DNA of 64,000 bases from Nocardia panacis (lineage in GTDB: Bacteria > Actinomycetota > Actinomycetes > Mycobacteriales > Mycobacteriaceae): the NCBI RefSeq assembly GCF_003598715.1, contig NZ_QZFU01000019.1, positions 372,001 through 436,000 of the forward strand, written 5' to 3'. This document shows, piece by piece, positions 49,437-57,796 of the stretch (position 1 is the stretch's first letter; every line of letters starts with the position of its first letter). Both the position numbers and the translations under genes were made by a program. The notes below the pieces were generated by a model. It searched no databases, was not told the DNA's origin, and saw only the letters and a list, made by a program, of their open reading frames with translations.

Positions 49437-49467
49437 ACGGCCCCCTGGCATTTCGCCGGGGGGCCGT
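49437..49467. terminator. Bidirectional terminator between LysR gene and etfA
   Basis: ACGGCCCCC (49437-49445) pairs with GGGGGCCGT (49459-49467), a perfect 9-bp stem, with one further T-G pair and an 11-nt loop. It lies 8 nt after the LysR stop and 16 nt before the etfA stop. Confidence 0.75.
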
Positions 49468-49482
49468 CTGGACGCGCGGGTG

Positions 49483-50439
49483 TCAGCCCTTGTGCGCCTT
49501 CACCGCTTCGGTCAGTTGCGGCGTGACATTGAACAGGTCGCCGACGATGCCGTAGTCCGCGATCTCGAAGATCGGGGCCTCCTCGTCCTTGTTGACCGCG
49601 ACGATGGTCTTCGAGGTCTGCATACCCGCCCGGTGCTGGATCGCGCCGGAGATGCCCAGGGCGACGTACAGCTGGGGGGACACCGTCTTGCCGGTCTGGC
49701 CGACCTGGAACTGGCCAGGGTAGTAGCCGGAGTCGACGGCGGCGCGGGATGCGCCGACGGCCGCGCCGAGCGAATCGGCCAGCGCCTCGACCACCGCGAA
49801 GTTGTCGGCGGAGCCGACGCCGCGGCCGCCGGAGACGACGATGGCCGCCTCGGTCAGTTCGGGACGGTCGCCGCCGACGATCGGCTCGCGCGAGACGACC
49901 TTGACCACGCCGTCCTCCTGCGCGGGCACCTCGACGGTGACCCGCTCGCCCGCACCGGCCTGCGGCGCGGCCTCGATGGCGCCGGGGCGCACCGAGATGA
50001 CCGGCACATCGCCGGTGGCCTTGGCCTCGACGGTGAACGCGCCACCGAAGATGGAGTGCACGACCGAGCCGTCTGCCTTCAGATCGATGACGTCGATGAG
50101 CAGACCGGAGCCGATGCGGGCGGCGAGGCGACCCGACACCTCCTTGCCCTCGGCGGTGGCGGCGACCAGCACGGCGGCCGGGGCGGTCGACTCGACCAGA
50201 CCCGCGAGCACGTCGACCTTCGGGGTGACCAGGTAGCCCTCGACATCGTCGGATTCGGCGATGTAGATCTTGGCCGCGCCCGCGTTGGTCAGGGCGTCGG
50301 CCAGCTTCTCGCCGGTGCCTGCCGGACCGAGCACGACGGCCGCGGGCTCGCCCAGGGTGCGGGCCGCGGTGAGCAGTTCGGTGCTGACCTTCTTGATCGC
50401 ACCGTCGGCGTGCTCGACGAGCACCAGTACTTCTGCCAT
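49483..50439 (-). CDS. etfA: Electron transfer flavoprotein alpha subunit
   Basis: EtfA (FixB) with EtfB carries electrons from acyl-CoA and other dehydrogenases to the quinone pool. The 318-residue protein has an N-terminal EtfA/B domain ([20 protein letters not shown]) and the FAD domain: [51 protein letters not shown] and [25 protein letters not shown] lies 8 nt before the ATG. It is 41 bp after etfB. Confidence 0.96.
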   Translation of the reverse strand: MAEVLVLVEHADGAIKKVSTELLTAARTLGEPAAVVLGPAGTGEKLADALTNAGAAKIYIAESDDVEGYLVTPKVDVLAGLVESTAPAAVLVAATAEGKEVSGRLAARIGSGLLIDVIDLKADGSVVHSIFGGAFTVEAKATGDVPVISVRPGAIEAAPQAGAGERVTVEVPAQEDGVVKVVSREPIVGGDRPELTEAAIVVSGGRGVGSADNFAVVEALADSLGAAVGASRAAVDSGYYPGQFQVGQTGKTVSPQLYVALGISGAIQHRAGMQTSKTIVAVNKDEEAPIFEIADYGIVGDLFNVTPQLTEAVKAHKG

Positions 50440-50480
50440 GTGTGTTGTCTCCTAGGAAGTTTCAGCTAGCCGTGCCGCGA

Positions 50481-51266
50481 TCAGATGATCTTCGAGGCGA
50501 TCAGGTACTGGGCGATCCGGTTGCCGCCCTCACCCTCGTCGGCGATCTTCTCGCCCGCGGTGCGCGCCGGCTTCGGGGTGGCGGCGGTGACCGCGGTGCC
50601 CGAGTTGGCGACGCCGACGGTCGACGGGTCGACACCCAGGTCGGCCAGGGTGAAGACCTGAACTTCCTTCTTCTTCGCGGCCATGATGCCCTTGAAGGAC
50701 GGGAAGCGCGGCTCGTTGATCTTCTCGGTGACCGAGACGATGGCGGGCAGCGTGGCCTCCAGCTTGAACACGCCCTCGTCGGTCTCGCGCTCGCCGGTGA
50801 TCTTGCTGCCGTCGACGGTCAGCTTGCGCAGGTGGGTCAGCTGCGGCAGGCCCAGGTACTCGGCGATGATCGCCGGGACCGCGCCCGCGCGGCCGTCGGT
50901 GGCCTCATTGCCCGCGATGACCAGTTCGGTGCCCTCGATCTGGCCGAGCGCCGAGGCGAGCACCCAGGCGGTCTGCACGGCGTCGGAGCCGTGGATGGCC
51001 GGGTCGTTGATGTGGATGGCCTTGTCCGCGCCCATGGACAGGGCCTTGCGGATGGCCTCGTTGGCGCGGTCCGGGCCTGCGGCCAGCACGGTGACCTCAC
51101 CGCCCTGGGCCTCCTTGATCAGCAGCGCCTCCTCGACGGCGCGCTCATTGATCTCGTCGAGGACGGCGTCGGCGGCCTCGCGGTCCAGGGTGTAGTCGCC
51201 GTCGGTCAGCTTGCGCTCGGACCAGGTGTCGGGGACCTGCTTGATGAGTACGACGATGTTCGGCAT
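50481..51266 (-). CDS. etfB: Electron transfer flavoprotein beta subunit
   Basis: A 261-residue EtfB (FixA) that binds AMP and docks dehydrogenases. Motifs are NIVVLIKQVPDTWSERKL, VLDEINERAVEEALLIKE, AAGPDRANEAIRKALSMGAD, IAGNEATDGRAGAVPAI and VTEKINEPRFPSFKGIMAAK (docking loop). The codons before 51266 are poor EtfB sequence. A palindrome at 51370-51389 lies upstream in the divergent promoter region shared with the MGLP cluster. Confidence 0.96.
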   Translation of the reverse strand: MPNIVVLIKQVPDTWSERKLTDGDYTLDREAADAVLDEINERAVEEALLIKEAQGGEVTVLAAGPDRANEAIRKALSMGADKAIHINDPAIHGSDAVQTAWVLASALGQIEGTELVIAGNEATDGRAGAVPAIIAEYLGLPQLTHLRKLTVDGSKITGERETDEGVFKLEATLPAIVSVTEKINEPRFPSFKGIMAAKKKEVQVFTLADLGVDPSTVGVANSGTAVTAATPKPARTAGEKIADEGEGGNRIAQYLIASKII

Positions 51267-51369
51267 TGGTCTTCGTCGACCTCCTGTTCTGGGTGGCACG
51301 TGGTGGTGGTCGCACGATCGGAGCCGTACGCCCGTGTGAGTAGCTCAGGGCGGAACATTACCCTACGTT

Positions 51370-51389
51370 AAGTTACTCGTGGGTAACTT
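51370..51389. promoter_or_regulatory. Inverted repeat AAGTTAC-N6-GTAACTT in the etfB/MGLP divergent promoter
   Basis: AAGTTAC (51370-51376) and GTAACTT (51383-51389) are perfect 7-bp arms 6 nt apart. The site lies 104 nt before etfB and 60 nt before the methyltransferase start. Arm size and symmetry suit a TetR- or GntR-type dimer, perhaps one tied to fatty-acid metabolism. Confidence 0.5.
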
Positions 51390-51448
51390 GCCGCGCGGGT
51401 CACTCCCTGGCGACAGCGCGCGCGGGCTCCACAAGTAACGTCGGACCG

Positions 51449-52237
51449 ATGAGCGAGGCTGTGATCCCTGCCCCGGCCACCGACGCCGACGCCCTCGAAC
51501 CGCTACCACTGACCGGCGAACGCACCGTACCCGGCATAGCCGAGGAGAATTACTGGTTCCGCAGGCACGAGATCGCCTACGCCCGACTGCTCGACCGCTG
51601 CGCGGGAAAAGCAGTGCTCGAGGCCGGATCGGGCGAGGGTTACGGCGCGAACATGATCGCCGAGGTGGCCACCGAGGTCACCGGCGTCGACTACGACGCG
51701 GGCGCGGTGGCGCATGTGCGGGCCAGGTATCCGAGGGTCGAGATGATCCACGGCAATCTCGCCGCGCTGCCACTGGCGGACGCCTCGGTCGATGTCGTGG
51801 TGAATTTCCAGGTCATCGAACATCTTTGGGATCAGGGGCAATTCCTGCGGGAGTGCCTGCGGGTGCTGCGCCCCGGCGGCGAACTGCTCATCAGCACGCC
51901 CAACCGGATCACCTTCTCCCCCGGCCGCGATACGCCGCTCAACCCGTTCCACACCCGCGAACTCAATGCGGCCGAACTGACCGAACTGCTGGTCGAGGCT
52001 GGTTTTCGGGTATCGAAGACGCTGGGCGTGCACCACGGCCCCGCACTGCGGGCACTGGATGTCAAACACGGCGGCTCGTTCATCGACGCGCAGATCGAGC
52101 GGGCGCTGGCGGGCACGCCATGGCCCGCCGAACTGACCGCCGACGTCGCCGCCGTCACCGTCGACGATTTCGAACTCGTCGAGGCCGATATCGATGCGAG
52201 CCTGGATCTGGTCACCATCGCGGTGAAACCCGCATGA
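51449..52237 (+). CDS. SAM-dependent methyltransferase (Rv3030-like, MGLP cluster)
   Basis: A 262-residue class I methyltransferase with SAM motif I VLEAGSGEGYGANMIA, VTGVDYDAGAV, VVNFQVIEHLWDQ and VLRPGGELLISTPNR. It corresponds to Rv3030, first gene of the M. tuberculosis methylglucose lipopolysaccharide cluster, and probably O-methylates glucose units; the position is unknown. Its stop overlaps the GH57 start by ATGA, and GH57 overlaps the glycosyltransferase likewise, forming one coupled unit. Confidence 0.86.
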   Translation: MSEAVIPAPATDADALEPLPLTGERTVPGIAEENYWFRRHEIAYARLLDRCAGKAVLEAGSGEGYGANMIAEVATEVTGVDYDAGAVAHVRARYPRVEMIHGNLAALPLADASVDVVVNFQVIEHLWDQGQFLRECLRVLRPGGELLISTPNRITFSPGRDTPLNPFHTRELNAAELTELLVEAGFRVSKTLGVHHGPALRALDVKHGGSFIDAQIERALAGTPWPAELTADVAAVTVDDFELVEADIDASLDLVTIAVKPA

Positions 52238-53763
52238 GGTCAACCGATTCGGCGGTACCCGGCCAGTTCGCGCTGGTCCTGCACTCACACCTGCCGTGGC
52301 TGGCCCATCATGGGCGCTGGCCGGTCGGCGAGGAATGGCTCTACCAATCCTGGGCCGCCGCTTACCTTCCCGTTGTTCGGGTGCTCAGAACCCTTGCCGC
52401 CGAAGGCCGTTCGCATCTGCTCAGCCTCGGCATCACCCCGGTGCTCGCCGCCCAGCTCGACGATCCGCACTGCCTGGCGGGTATGCACCACTGGCTGGGC
52501 AACTGGCAGTTGCGCGCCGACGAGGCCTCGATGGCGGGCAATATCGCCCTCGGCAGGCACGAACATCGACTGGCCGCGGCCGCTACCGCGGACTTCGAAC
52601 AAAACTGGCGACACGGCGCGGCCCCCATCTGGCGCGAGCTGATCGAGGCCGAGACCATCGAACTGCTCGGCGGACCGCTGGCGCACCCGTTCCAGCCGCT
52701 GCTCGATCCCAGGCTGCGCACCTTCCAACTGCGCGAGGGACTGGCCGACGCGCGCCACCGCTGGGGTCGCACACCCACCGGAATCTGGGCGCCGGAGTGC
52801 GGCTACACGCCCGGCATGGAAGCCGAGTACGCCGCCGTAGGTGTGACGCATTTCATGGTGGACGGACCCGCGCTGCGCGGCGAGACCACCCTCGGGCGGC
52901 CGGTACGCGACTCCGAGGTGGTCGCCTTCGGCCGCGACCTCCAGGTCAGCTATCGAGTCTGGTCCCCCAAATCCGGCTATCCGGGCCACGGCGCCTACCG
53001 CGACTTCCACCACTACGACCACACGACCGGCCTGAAACCCGCCAGGGTCACCGGCAAGACCGTGGCGGGTCCGGACAAGGCCCCCTACGATCCCGAACTC
53101 GCCGCCGCCGCCGTGACGCGCGATGTCGCGGATTTCGTGCACACCGTGCGGGAGCGCCTGATCGCCGAATCGGCGCGCATCGGCCGACCCGCGCTGGTGG
53201 TCGCCGCCTTCGACACCGAACTGTTCGGGCACTGGTGGCACGAGGGGCCGCAGTGGCTGGCGCAGGTGCTGCGGGCGCTACCCGAGGCCGGTGTCACCGT
53301 CGGCACCCTCGCCGACGCCAGGGCGCGCGGATTCGTCGGCGCACCGGTCGAATTGACCGACTCCTCCTGGGGTTCCGGCAAGGACTGGCGGGTTTGGGCG
53401 GGCGAGCAGGTCCGGGATCTGGTCGAACTGAACGCCGAGATCGTGCGGCTCGCACTCGACACCGTCGACAAGACGCGCGGCGCCGGTCCCGCCCTGCGCG
53501 ACCGGGTGGCCGATCAGGTGCTGCGCGAGGCCATCCTCGCCGTCTCCAGCGACTGGGCGTTCATGGTCAGCAAGGATTCCGCGGCCGGATACGCCCGCGA
53601 CCGCGCGCACCAGCACGCGCACGCCGTGCGCGAGATCGCCGCGGCCCTCGGCGCGGGCCAACTCGCGAAGGCGGGTCGGTTGGCGGCAGGATGGAGCGTG
53701 GCCGACGGACTCTTTCCCGGTCTCGACGCGCGACGGCTCGCCCCCGCGGAAGGACAGGCATGA
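52234..53763 (+). CDS. GH57 alpha-1,4-glucan branching enzyme (Rv3031-like)
   Basis: A 509-residue GH57 protein. It begins QFALVLHSHLPWLAHHGRWP, has the nucleophile motif GIWAPECGYTPG (E188) and the acid motif AAFDTELFGHWWHEG (D327), with SWGSGKDWRVW further on. These match the branching-enzyme subgroup. In the MGLP pathway it would act on the alpha-glucan backbone or install branches. ATGA overlaps on both ends. Confidence 0.92.
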   Translation: MRSTDSAVPGQFALVLHSHLPWLAHHGRWPVGEEWLYQSWAAAYLPVVRVLRTLAAEGRSHLLSLGITPVLAAQLDDPHCLAGMHHWLGNWQLRADEASMAGNIALGRHEHRLAAAATADFEQNWRHGAAPIWRELIEAETIELLGGPLAHPFQPLLDPRLRTFQLREGLADARHRWGRTPTGIWAPECGYTPGMEAEYAAVGVTHFMVDGPALRGETTLGRPVRDSEVVAFGRDLQVSYRVWSPKSGYPGHGAYRDFHHYDHTTGLKPARVTGKTVAGPDKAPYDPELAAAAVTRDVADFVHTVRERLIAESARIGRPALVVAAFDTELFGHWWHEGPQWLAQVLRALPEAGVTVGTLADARARGFVGAPVELTDSSWGSGKDWRVWAGEQVRDLVELNAEIVRLALDTVDKTRGAGPALRDRVADQVLREAILAVSSDWAFMVSKDSAAGYARDRAHQHAHAVREIAAALGAGQLAKAGRLAAGWSVADGLFPGLDARRLAPAEGQA

Positions 53764-55013
53764 AGATCTTGATGGTGTCGTGGGAGTACCCGCCGGTCGT
53801 GGTCGGCGGCCTCGGCAGACACGTGCACCACCTCGCGGTGGAACTGGCCGCCGCCGGTCACGAGGTCGTGGTCCTGTCGCGGCGGCCATCGGGCACCGAT
53901 GCCGCCACCCATCCGACCCATTCGTTCATCGCCGAGGGCGTCCTGGTGGTCGCGGTGGCCGAGGACCCGCCGTGCTTCGACTTCGGCGCGGACATGCTCG
54001 CCTGGACCCTGGCCATGGGCCACGCCATGGTGCGCGCGGGCATCGCACTGGGCAAACCCGGTATCGGCGACGGCTGGACCCCCGATGTGGTGCACGCCCA
54101 CGACTGGCTGGTCGCGCATCCGGGCATCGCGCTGGCCGAGTACTACGACGTGCCACTGGTATCGACCATCCACGCCACCGAGGCGGGCAGGCACAGCGGT
54201 TGGGTCGCGGGCCGGGTCAACCGACAGGTGCATTCGGTGGAGTGGTGGCTGGCCAACGAATCCGACGCGCTCATCACCTGCTCGACCTCCATGCAGGACG
54301 AGGTGGCGCGGCTCTACGGGGCCGAACGCATCCCCATGACCGTCATCCGCAATGGAATCGACGTGGGCGCGTGGACCTTTCGGCCGCGCGCCCCGCGCTC
54401 CGGCCCGCCCCGACTGCTCTACGTCGGCAGGCTCGAATACGAGAAGGGCGTCCAGGACGCCATCGCCGCGCTGCCGCGCATCCGTCGCGCCCATCCGGGC
54501 ACCACGCTGACCGTCGCGGGCGTCGGCACCCAGTTCGAGTGGCTGCGCGAGCGGGCCAGGGTGCACCGGGTGGCCAGAGCGGTCACCTTCGCGGGTCAAC
54601 TCGGCCACGAACAACTGCTGGGCTGGCTGCACGGCGCGGACGCCATCGTGCTGCCCAGCCGCTACGAACCGTTCGGCATCGTCGCGCTGGAGGCGGCGGC
54701 GGCGGGCACCCCGCTGGTCACCGCCACGGCGGGCGGGCTCGGCGAGGCCGTCATCGACGGCGTCACCGGGGCCTCTTTCGAACCGGCCGATATCGACGGG
54801 CTGGTGCAGGCCGTCCGCGCCACCCTGGACGATCCGGCGGCGGCACAGCAGCGTGCGTACGCCGCGCGCGAACGCCTCACCGCCGATTTCGCCTGGGAGG
54901 TGGTGGCGGCGGAGACCACGCAGGTCTACAGCGCGGCCAAGCGTCGGGTGCGCAATCCGCTCGGACGGCCGAATATCGTGGAACGCCCACTGCCGGAACG
55001 CGATCCGAAGTAG
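53760..55013 (+). CDS. GT4 alpha-1,4-glucosyltransferase (Rv3032-like)
   Basis: A 417-residue GT-B enzyme. N-terminal domain: MKILMVSWEYPPVVVGGLGR and VVHAHDWLVAHPGIAL; C-terminal domain: RLLYVGRLEYEKGVQDAIAA and the EX7E motif EPFGIVALE. The M. tuberculosis counterpart extends the MGLP backbone and contributes to glycogen-like glucan using nucleotide-sugar donors. It ends 18 bp from the convergent PQQ-repeat gene. Confidence 0.92.
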   Translation: MKILMVSWEYPPVVVGGLGRHVHHLAVELAAAGHEVVVLSRRPSGTDAATHPTHSFIAEGVLVVAVAEDPPCFDFGADMLAWTLAMGHAMVRAGIALGKPGIGDGWTPDVVHAHDWLVAHPGIALAEYYDVPLVSTIHATEAGRHSGWVAGRVNRQVHSVEWWLANESDALITCSTSMQDEVARLYGAERIPMTVIRNGIDVGAWTFRPRAPRSGPPRLLYVGRLEYEKGVQDAIAALPRIRRAHPGTTLTVAGVGTQFEWLRERARVHRVARAVTFAGQLGHEQLLGWLHGADAIVLPSRYEPFGIVALEAAAAGTPLVTATAGGLGEAVIDGVTGASFEPADIDGLVQAVRATLDDPAAAQQRAYAARERLTADFAWEVVAAETTQVYSAAKRRVRNPLGRPNIVERPLPERDPK

Positions 55014-55031
55014 CGGCCCAGGGCCTAGGGC

Positions 55032-56357
55032 CTAGCTGTTCGGTTTGAAGACGAACACCTCGCCGATGCGGGTGGCGACCACCACCTCGCCCTGCGGGCC
55101 GATCGCCGGGCCGGTGGTGGAGCCCAGCGCGTCGGGCAGCAGTTCGGAATCCACGGTGGCGCCGGATTTGGTGTCGAAGGTGATCAGGTTCAGGCCATCG
55201 CCGATGGCCGCCACCGTGTAACCGGTATTGCCCGCGGTCTGGACCGGGGTGCCGCGCAGCGCGAGATCCTTGCGCTCCCAGAGGTTCTCGGCCCGGTCGC
55301 CCGCGTCGCGCAGGGCCAGCAGGTAGCCGTCGTCGCCCGCCGGGATGATCCGACCGTCCTCGGCGACCGAGATCCCGCCGCGCGCAACGAATTCCAACTG
55401 CCGCACCCAGCGGGTCGCGCCACTGGCGGTATCGACGGCGATGAGGCGGGCGGAATTGTCGCCCACGTAGACGGTGCGGCCGTCGGCGGAGAGTGTGGGT
55501 CCCGCGGACGCGCCCCTGGTGAGCATTTCTGCGAACCACTCGCGTTCGACCTTGCCGTCGTGGTAGCGCAGCGCGACCAGCGCCGCGGCGGGATGGCCCG
55601 GCTGCCACAGCGTCACGTAGATGCGGCCGGATCGCGGGTCGACGGCGGCATTGGTGGCCACCGGGCACTGCGGACCACCGAGCCTGCAGTCGTCCATGCC
55701 CTGCGCCGAGGCCGGGCGGATCAGGTCCGGCACGGCCAGCGGGTCCGGCTCGCCGAGCAGTTGCAGGGTGGGCGTGACGCGCGCGCCGGTCTGGCGGTTG
55801 AGCACATCGACCTGACCGGTCTGGGTGATCGACAGCAGATTTCCGTCGGCGGTGAACTGGGCGGCGATCGGCACACCCGCCACCGGCGTGCGCCAGCGCG
55901 GCTGACCCAGATAGTTGAACGAATTCATCGAGCCGTCGTCGCCCACATAGACATTCGTCGTGCCGTCGACGGCCGTCGGCGCGGAGACCGCGCTCGCCAT
56001 GGGCGAATCCGGAGTGATCGGATTGCAGAAGCGTTTGCGGCCGGTGGCCATCTGCAACGAATAGATCGAGCAGGTGGCGGTGCGGGTGGTGACGAACATC
56101 TGCCCGTCCGGACCGATGGTGACGGGCTGGGCGATCGGACCACCGAGCGGGCGCGCCCAGTTCAGCGTCACCTTGCGCGAACCGACCACCGGGCTGGTGC
56201 CGCTGGCGCGGCCGTCGTGATAGGCGGCGGGCCAACCCTTTCCGGGGCCGACGGTGATGTCGTCGGTGGTGGTGGCGCCGCAGGCGGATAGGGCGAGCAC
56301 GCCGACCATCGACATCGCCGCGAGCACGGGACTTGCCAGAACGCCGCCGCTACGCAC
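55032..56357 (-). CDS. PQQ-repeat (beta-propeller) lipoprotein, Rv3035-like
   Basis: A 441-residue protein with a lipoprotein signal ending ALSAC and a beta-propeller with PQQ-like blades (GGPIAQPVTIGPDGQMFVTT, TFDTKSGATVDSELLPDALG). It matches Rv3035 of the MGLP region, function unknown. The GTG at 56357 has AGGGAG upstream; an upstream GTG (56390) is also open. In M. tuberculosis this gene and its neighbour appear in the opposite order and orientation. Between it and the divergent acyltransferase is an 18-bp tandem repeat. Confidence 0.82.
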   Translation of the reverse strand: MRSGGVLASPVLAAMSMVGVLALSACGATTTDDITVGPGKGWPAAYHDGRASGTSPVVGSRKVTLNWARPLGGPIAQPVTIGPDGQMFVTTRTATCSIYSLQMATGRKRFCNPITPDSPMASAVSAPTAVDGTTNVYVGDDGSMNSFNYLGQPRWRTPVAGVPIAAQFTADGNLLSITQTGQVDVLNRQTGARVTPTLQLLGEPDPLAVPDLIRPASAQGMDDCRLGGPQCPVATNAAVDPRSGRIYVTLWQPGHPAAALVALRYHDGKVEREWFAEMLTRGASAGPTLSADGRTVYVGDNSARLIAVDTASGATRWVRQLEFVARGGISVAEDGRIIPAGDDGYLLALRDAGDRAENLWERKDLALRGTPVQTAGNTGYTVAAIGDGLNLITFDTKSGATVDSELLPDALGSTTGPAIGPQGEVVVATRIGEVFVFKPNS

Positions 56358-56387
56358 CCTGCTGCACTCCCTGTCGTCGATGCGGGA

Positions 56388-56423
56388 CACTGCTTCGCCG
56401 CGAGCCACTGTTTCGCCGCGAGC
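56388..56423. repeat. 18-bp tandem repeat between the PQQ protein and acyltransferase genes
   Basis: Two head-to-tail 18-bp copies (56388-56405 and 56406-56423), CACTG[C/T]TTCGCCGCGAGC, differ at one base; a third partial copy CACTGTA follows. It lies upstream of the chosen PQQ-protein start. Like the two 23-bp arrays it contains a [C]CACTG start. Confidence 0.7.
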
Positions 56424-56503
56424 CACTGTACGGGAGGGCTCGCCGCGGGCGCGCGTGTACCCATTACCCTCGGAACCATCAGACCACGACAGGAGACAAG
56501 TCC

Positions 56504-57250
56504 GTGACGAGCATGTGGGGCGCACCGCTGCGCTCGCGGTGGCGCGGTTCGCGCAGGCGCGATCCGCAGCAGGCGCGATTTCTGACCGCGGCATCGCTGC
56601 GCTGGGTGCTCGCCAACCGCGCGTACACGCCGTGGTATCTGGTGCGCTACTACCGGCTGTTCAAGTTCAAGATGGCCAATCCGCATATCGTGCTGCGCGG
56701 CATGGTGTTCCTGGGCCGCGGGGTCGAGGTGCACGCCACCCCGGAGTTGGCGCGCATGGAGATCGGCCGCTGGGTGCACATCGGCGACGGCAATGCCATT
56801 CGCTGCCACGAGGGTTCGCTGCGCATCGGCGACAAGGTGGTCTTCGGCAAGGACAATGTCGTCAACACCTACCTCGATATCGAGATCGGCGAGTCGACGC
56901 TGGTCGCCGACTGGTGCTACATCTGCGATTTCGACCACCGCATGGACGACATAAATATGCCGATCAAGGATCAGGGCATCGTCAAGAGTCCGGTCCGCAT
57001 CGGACCCGATACCTGGGTCGCGGCCAAGGTGACGGTGCTGCGCGACACCCGCGTCGGCCGCGGCTGCGTGCTGGGCGCGCACGCGGTGGTGAAGGGCGAG
57101 ATCCCCGACTACAGCATCGCCGTCGGCGCGCCGGCCAAAGTGGTCAAGAATCGCAAGGCCGCCTGGGAGGCGGGGGCGGAGGAGCGCGCGAAATACCTTG
57201 CGGCGCTCGAGGATATCGAGCGCAAGAAAAACGGCGCGAAGACGGGCTAG
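56504..57250 (+). CDS. Hexapeptide-repeat acyltransferase (Rv3034c-like, MGLP cluster)
   Basis: A 248-residue left-handed beta-helix acyltransferase, LbH motifs such as GRWVHIGDGNAIRCHEGSLR, IGDKVVFGKDNVVN, IGPDTWVAAKVTVL and GAHAVVKGEIPDYSIAVGAP. It corresponds to Rv3034c, proposed to acylate MGLP (acetyl, succinyl or octanoyl side groups). The GTG at 56504 has AGGAG 8 nt upstream; the frame is open to 56333 through a repeat region. It is followed by a DUF1697 gene after 3 bp. Confidence 0.86.
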   Translation: MTSMWGAPLRSRWRGSRRRDPQQARFLTAASLRWVLANRAYTPWYLVRYYRLFKFKMANPHIVLRGMVFLGRGVEVHATPELARMEIGRWVHIGDGNAIRCHEGSLRIGDKVVFGKDNVVNTYLDIEIGESTLVADWCYICDFDHRMDDINMPIKDQGIVKSPVRIGPDTWVAAKVTVLRDTRVGRGCVLGAHAVVKGEIPDYSIAVGAPAKVVKNRKAAWEAGAEERAKYLAALEDIERKKNGAKTG

Positions 57251-57253
57251 GCA

Positions 57254-57796
57254 GTGACCAATCGCTACGCCGCGCTACTGCGCGGCATCATGCCGTCCAA
57301 TCCGAATATGACCGGGGCCAAGCTGCGCGGCGTCCTGGACGGCTTGGGCTTCGAGGGCGTCGGCTCGCTATTGGCCAGCGGCAATCTGGTGTTCCGCACC
57401 GAGTCGACCGACGCCGCCGCCCTGGAGACCCGAATCCAGCGGGCGCTCAATGCCGAACTCGGCATTGCGGGCGGCACCATCGTGCGCGAGTACGCCGAAC
57501 TGCGGGCGCTGGTGGACAGCGATCCGTTCCACGGGCTGACCCACTCCCGTGCGACCTATCTCGTCGCCACCTTCTTCAAGTCCGCCGAAATCCCCACCGA
57601 GATATCGGATTTCGATGATCCCCTGGTCCGCATCGTCCGCATCGACCCGGCGGCGCGCGCCATCCTGGCAGTCGTCGACGACAGCACCGGACCCACCACC
57701 GCCTACATGGCCCGACTCGACAAGCGCTACGGCAAGGACATCACCACCCGCACCTGGCTGACGGTGCAGAAGATCGTCAAGAAGTTGGAGCAGTAG
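57254..57796 (+). CDS. DUF1697 family protein
   Basis: A 180-residue protein from a GTG start, with YAALLRGIMPSNPNMTGAKLR, GLGFEGVGSLLASGNLVFRT, YLVATFFKSAEIPTEIS and the C-terminal TRTWLTVQKIVKKL. The common DUF1697 opening RGINVGG is altered to RGIMPSN. Function is unknown. It starts 3 bp after the acyltransferase stop and its 3' end overlaps the convergent methyltransferase by 20 bp. Confidence 0.82.
   Translation: MTNRYAALLRGIMPSNPNMTGAKLRGVLDGLGFEGVGSLLASGNLVFRTESTDAAALETRIQRALNAELGIAGGTIVREYAELRALVDSDPFHGLTHSRATYLVATFFKSAEIPTEISDFDDPLVRIVRIDPAARAILAVVDDSTGPTTAYMARLDKRYGKDITTRTWLTVQKIVKKLEQ

Noticed and set aside
52296-53759. Fusion of GH57 and the glycosyltransferase in one 905-codon frame
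   Set aside because: The upstream half is an out-of-frame reading of GH57; the glycosyltransferase begins at its own ATG overlapping the GH57 stop.
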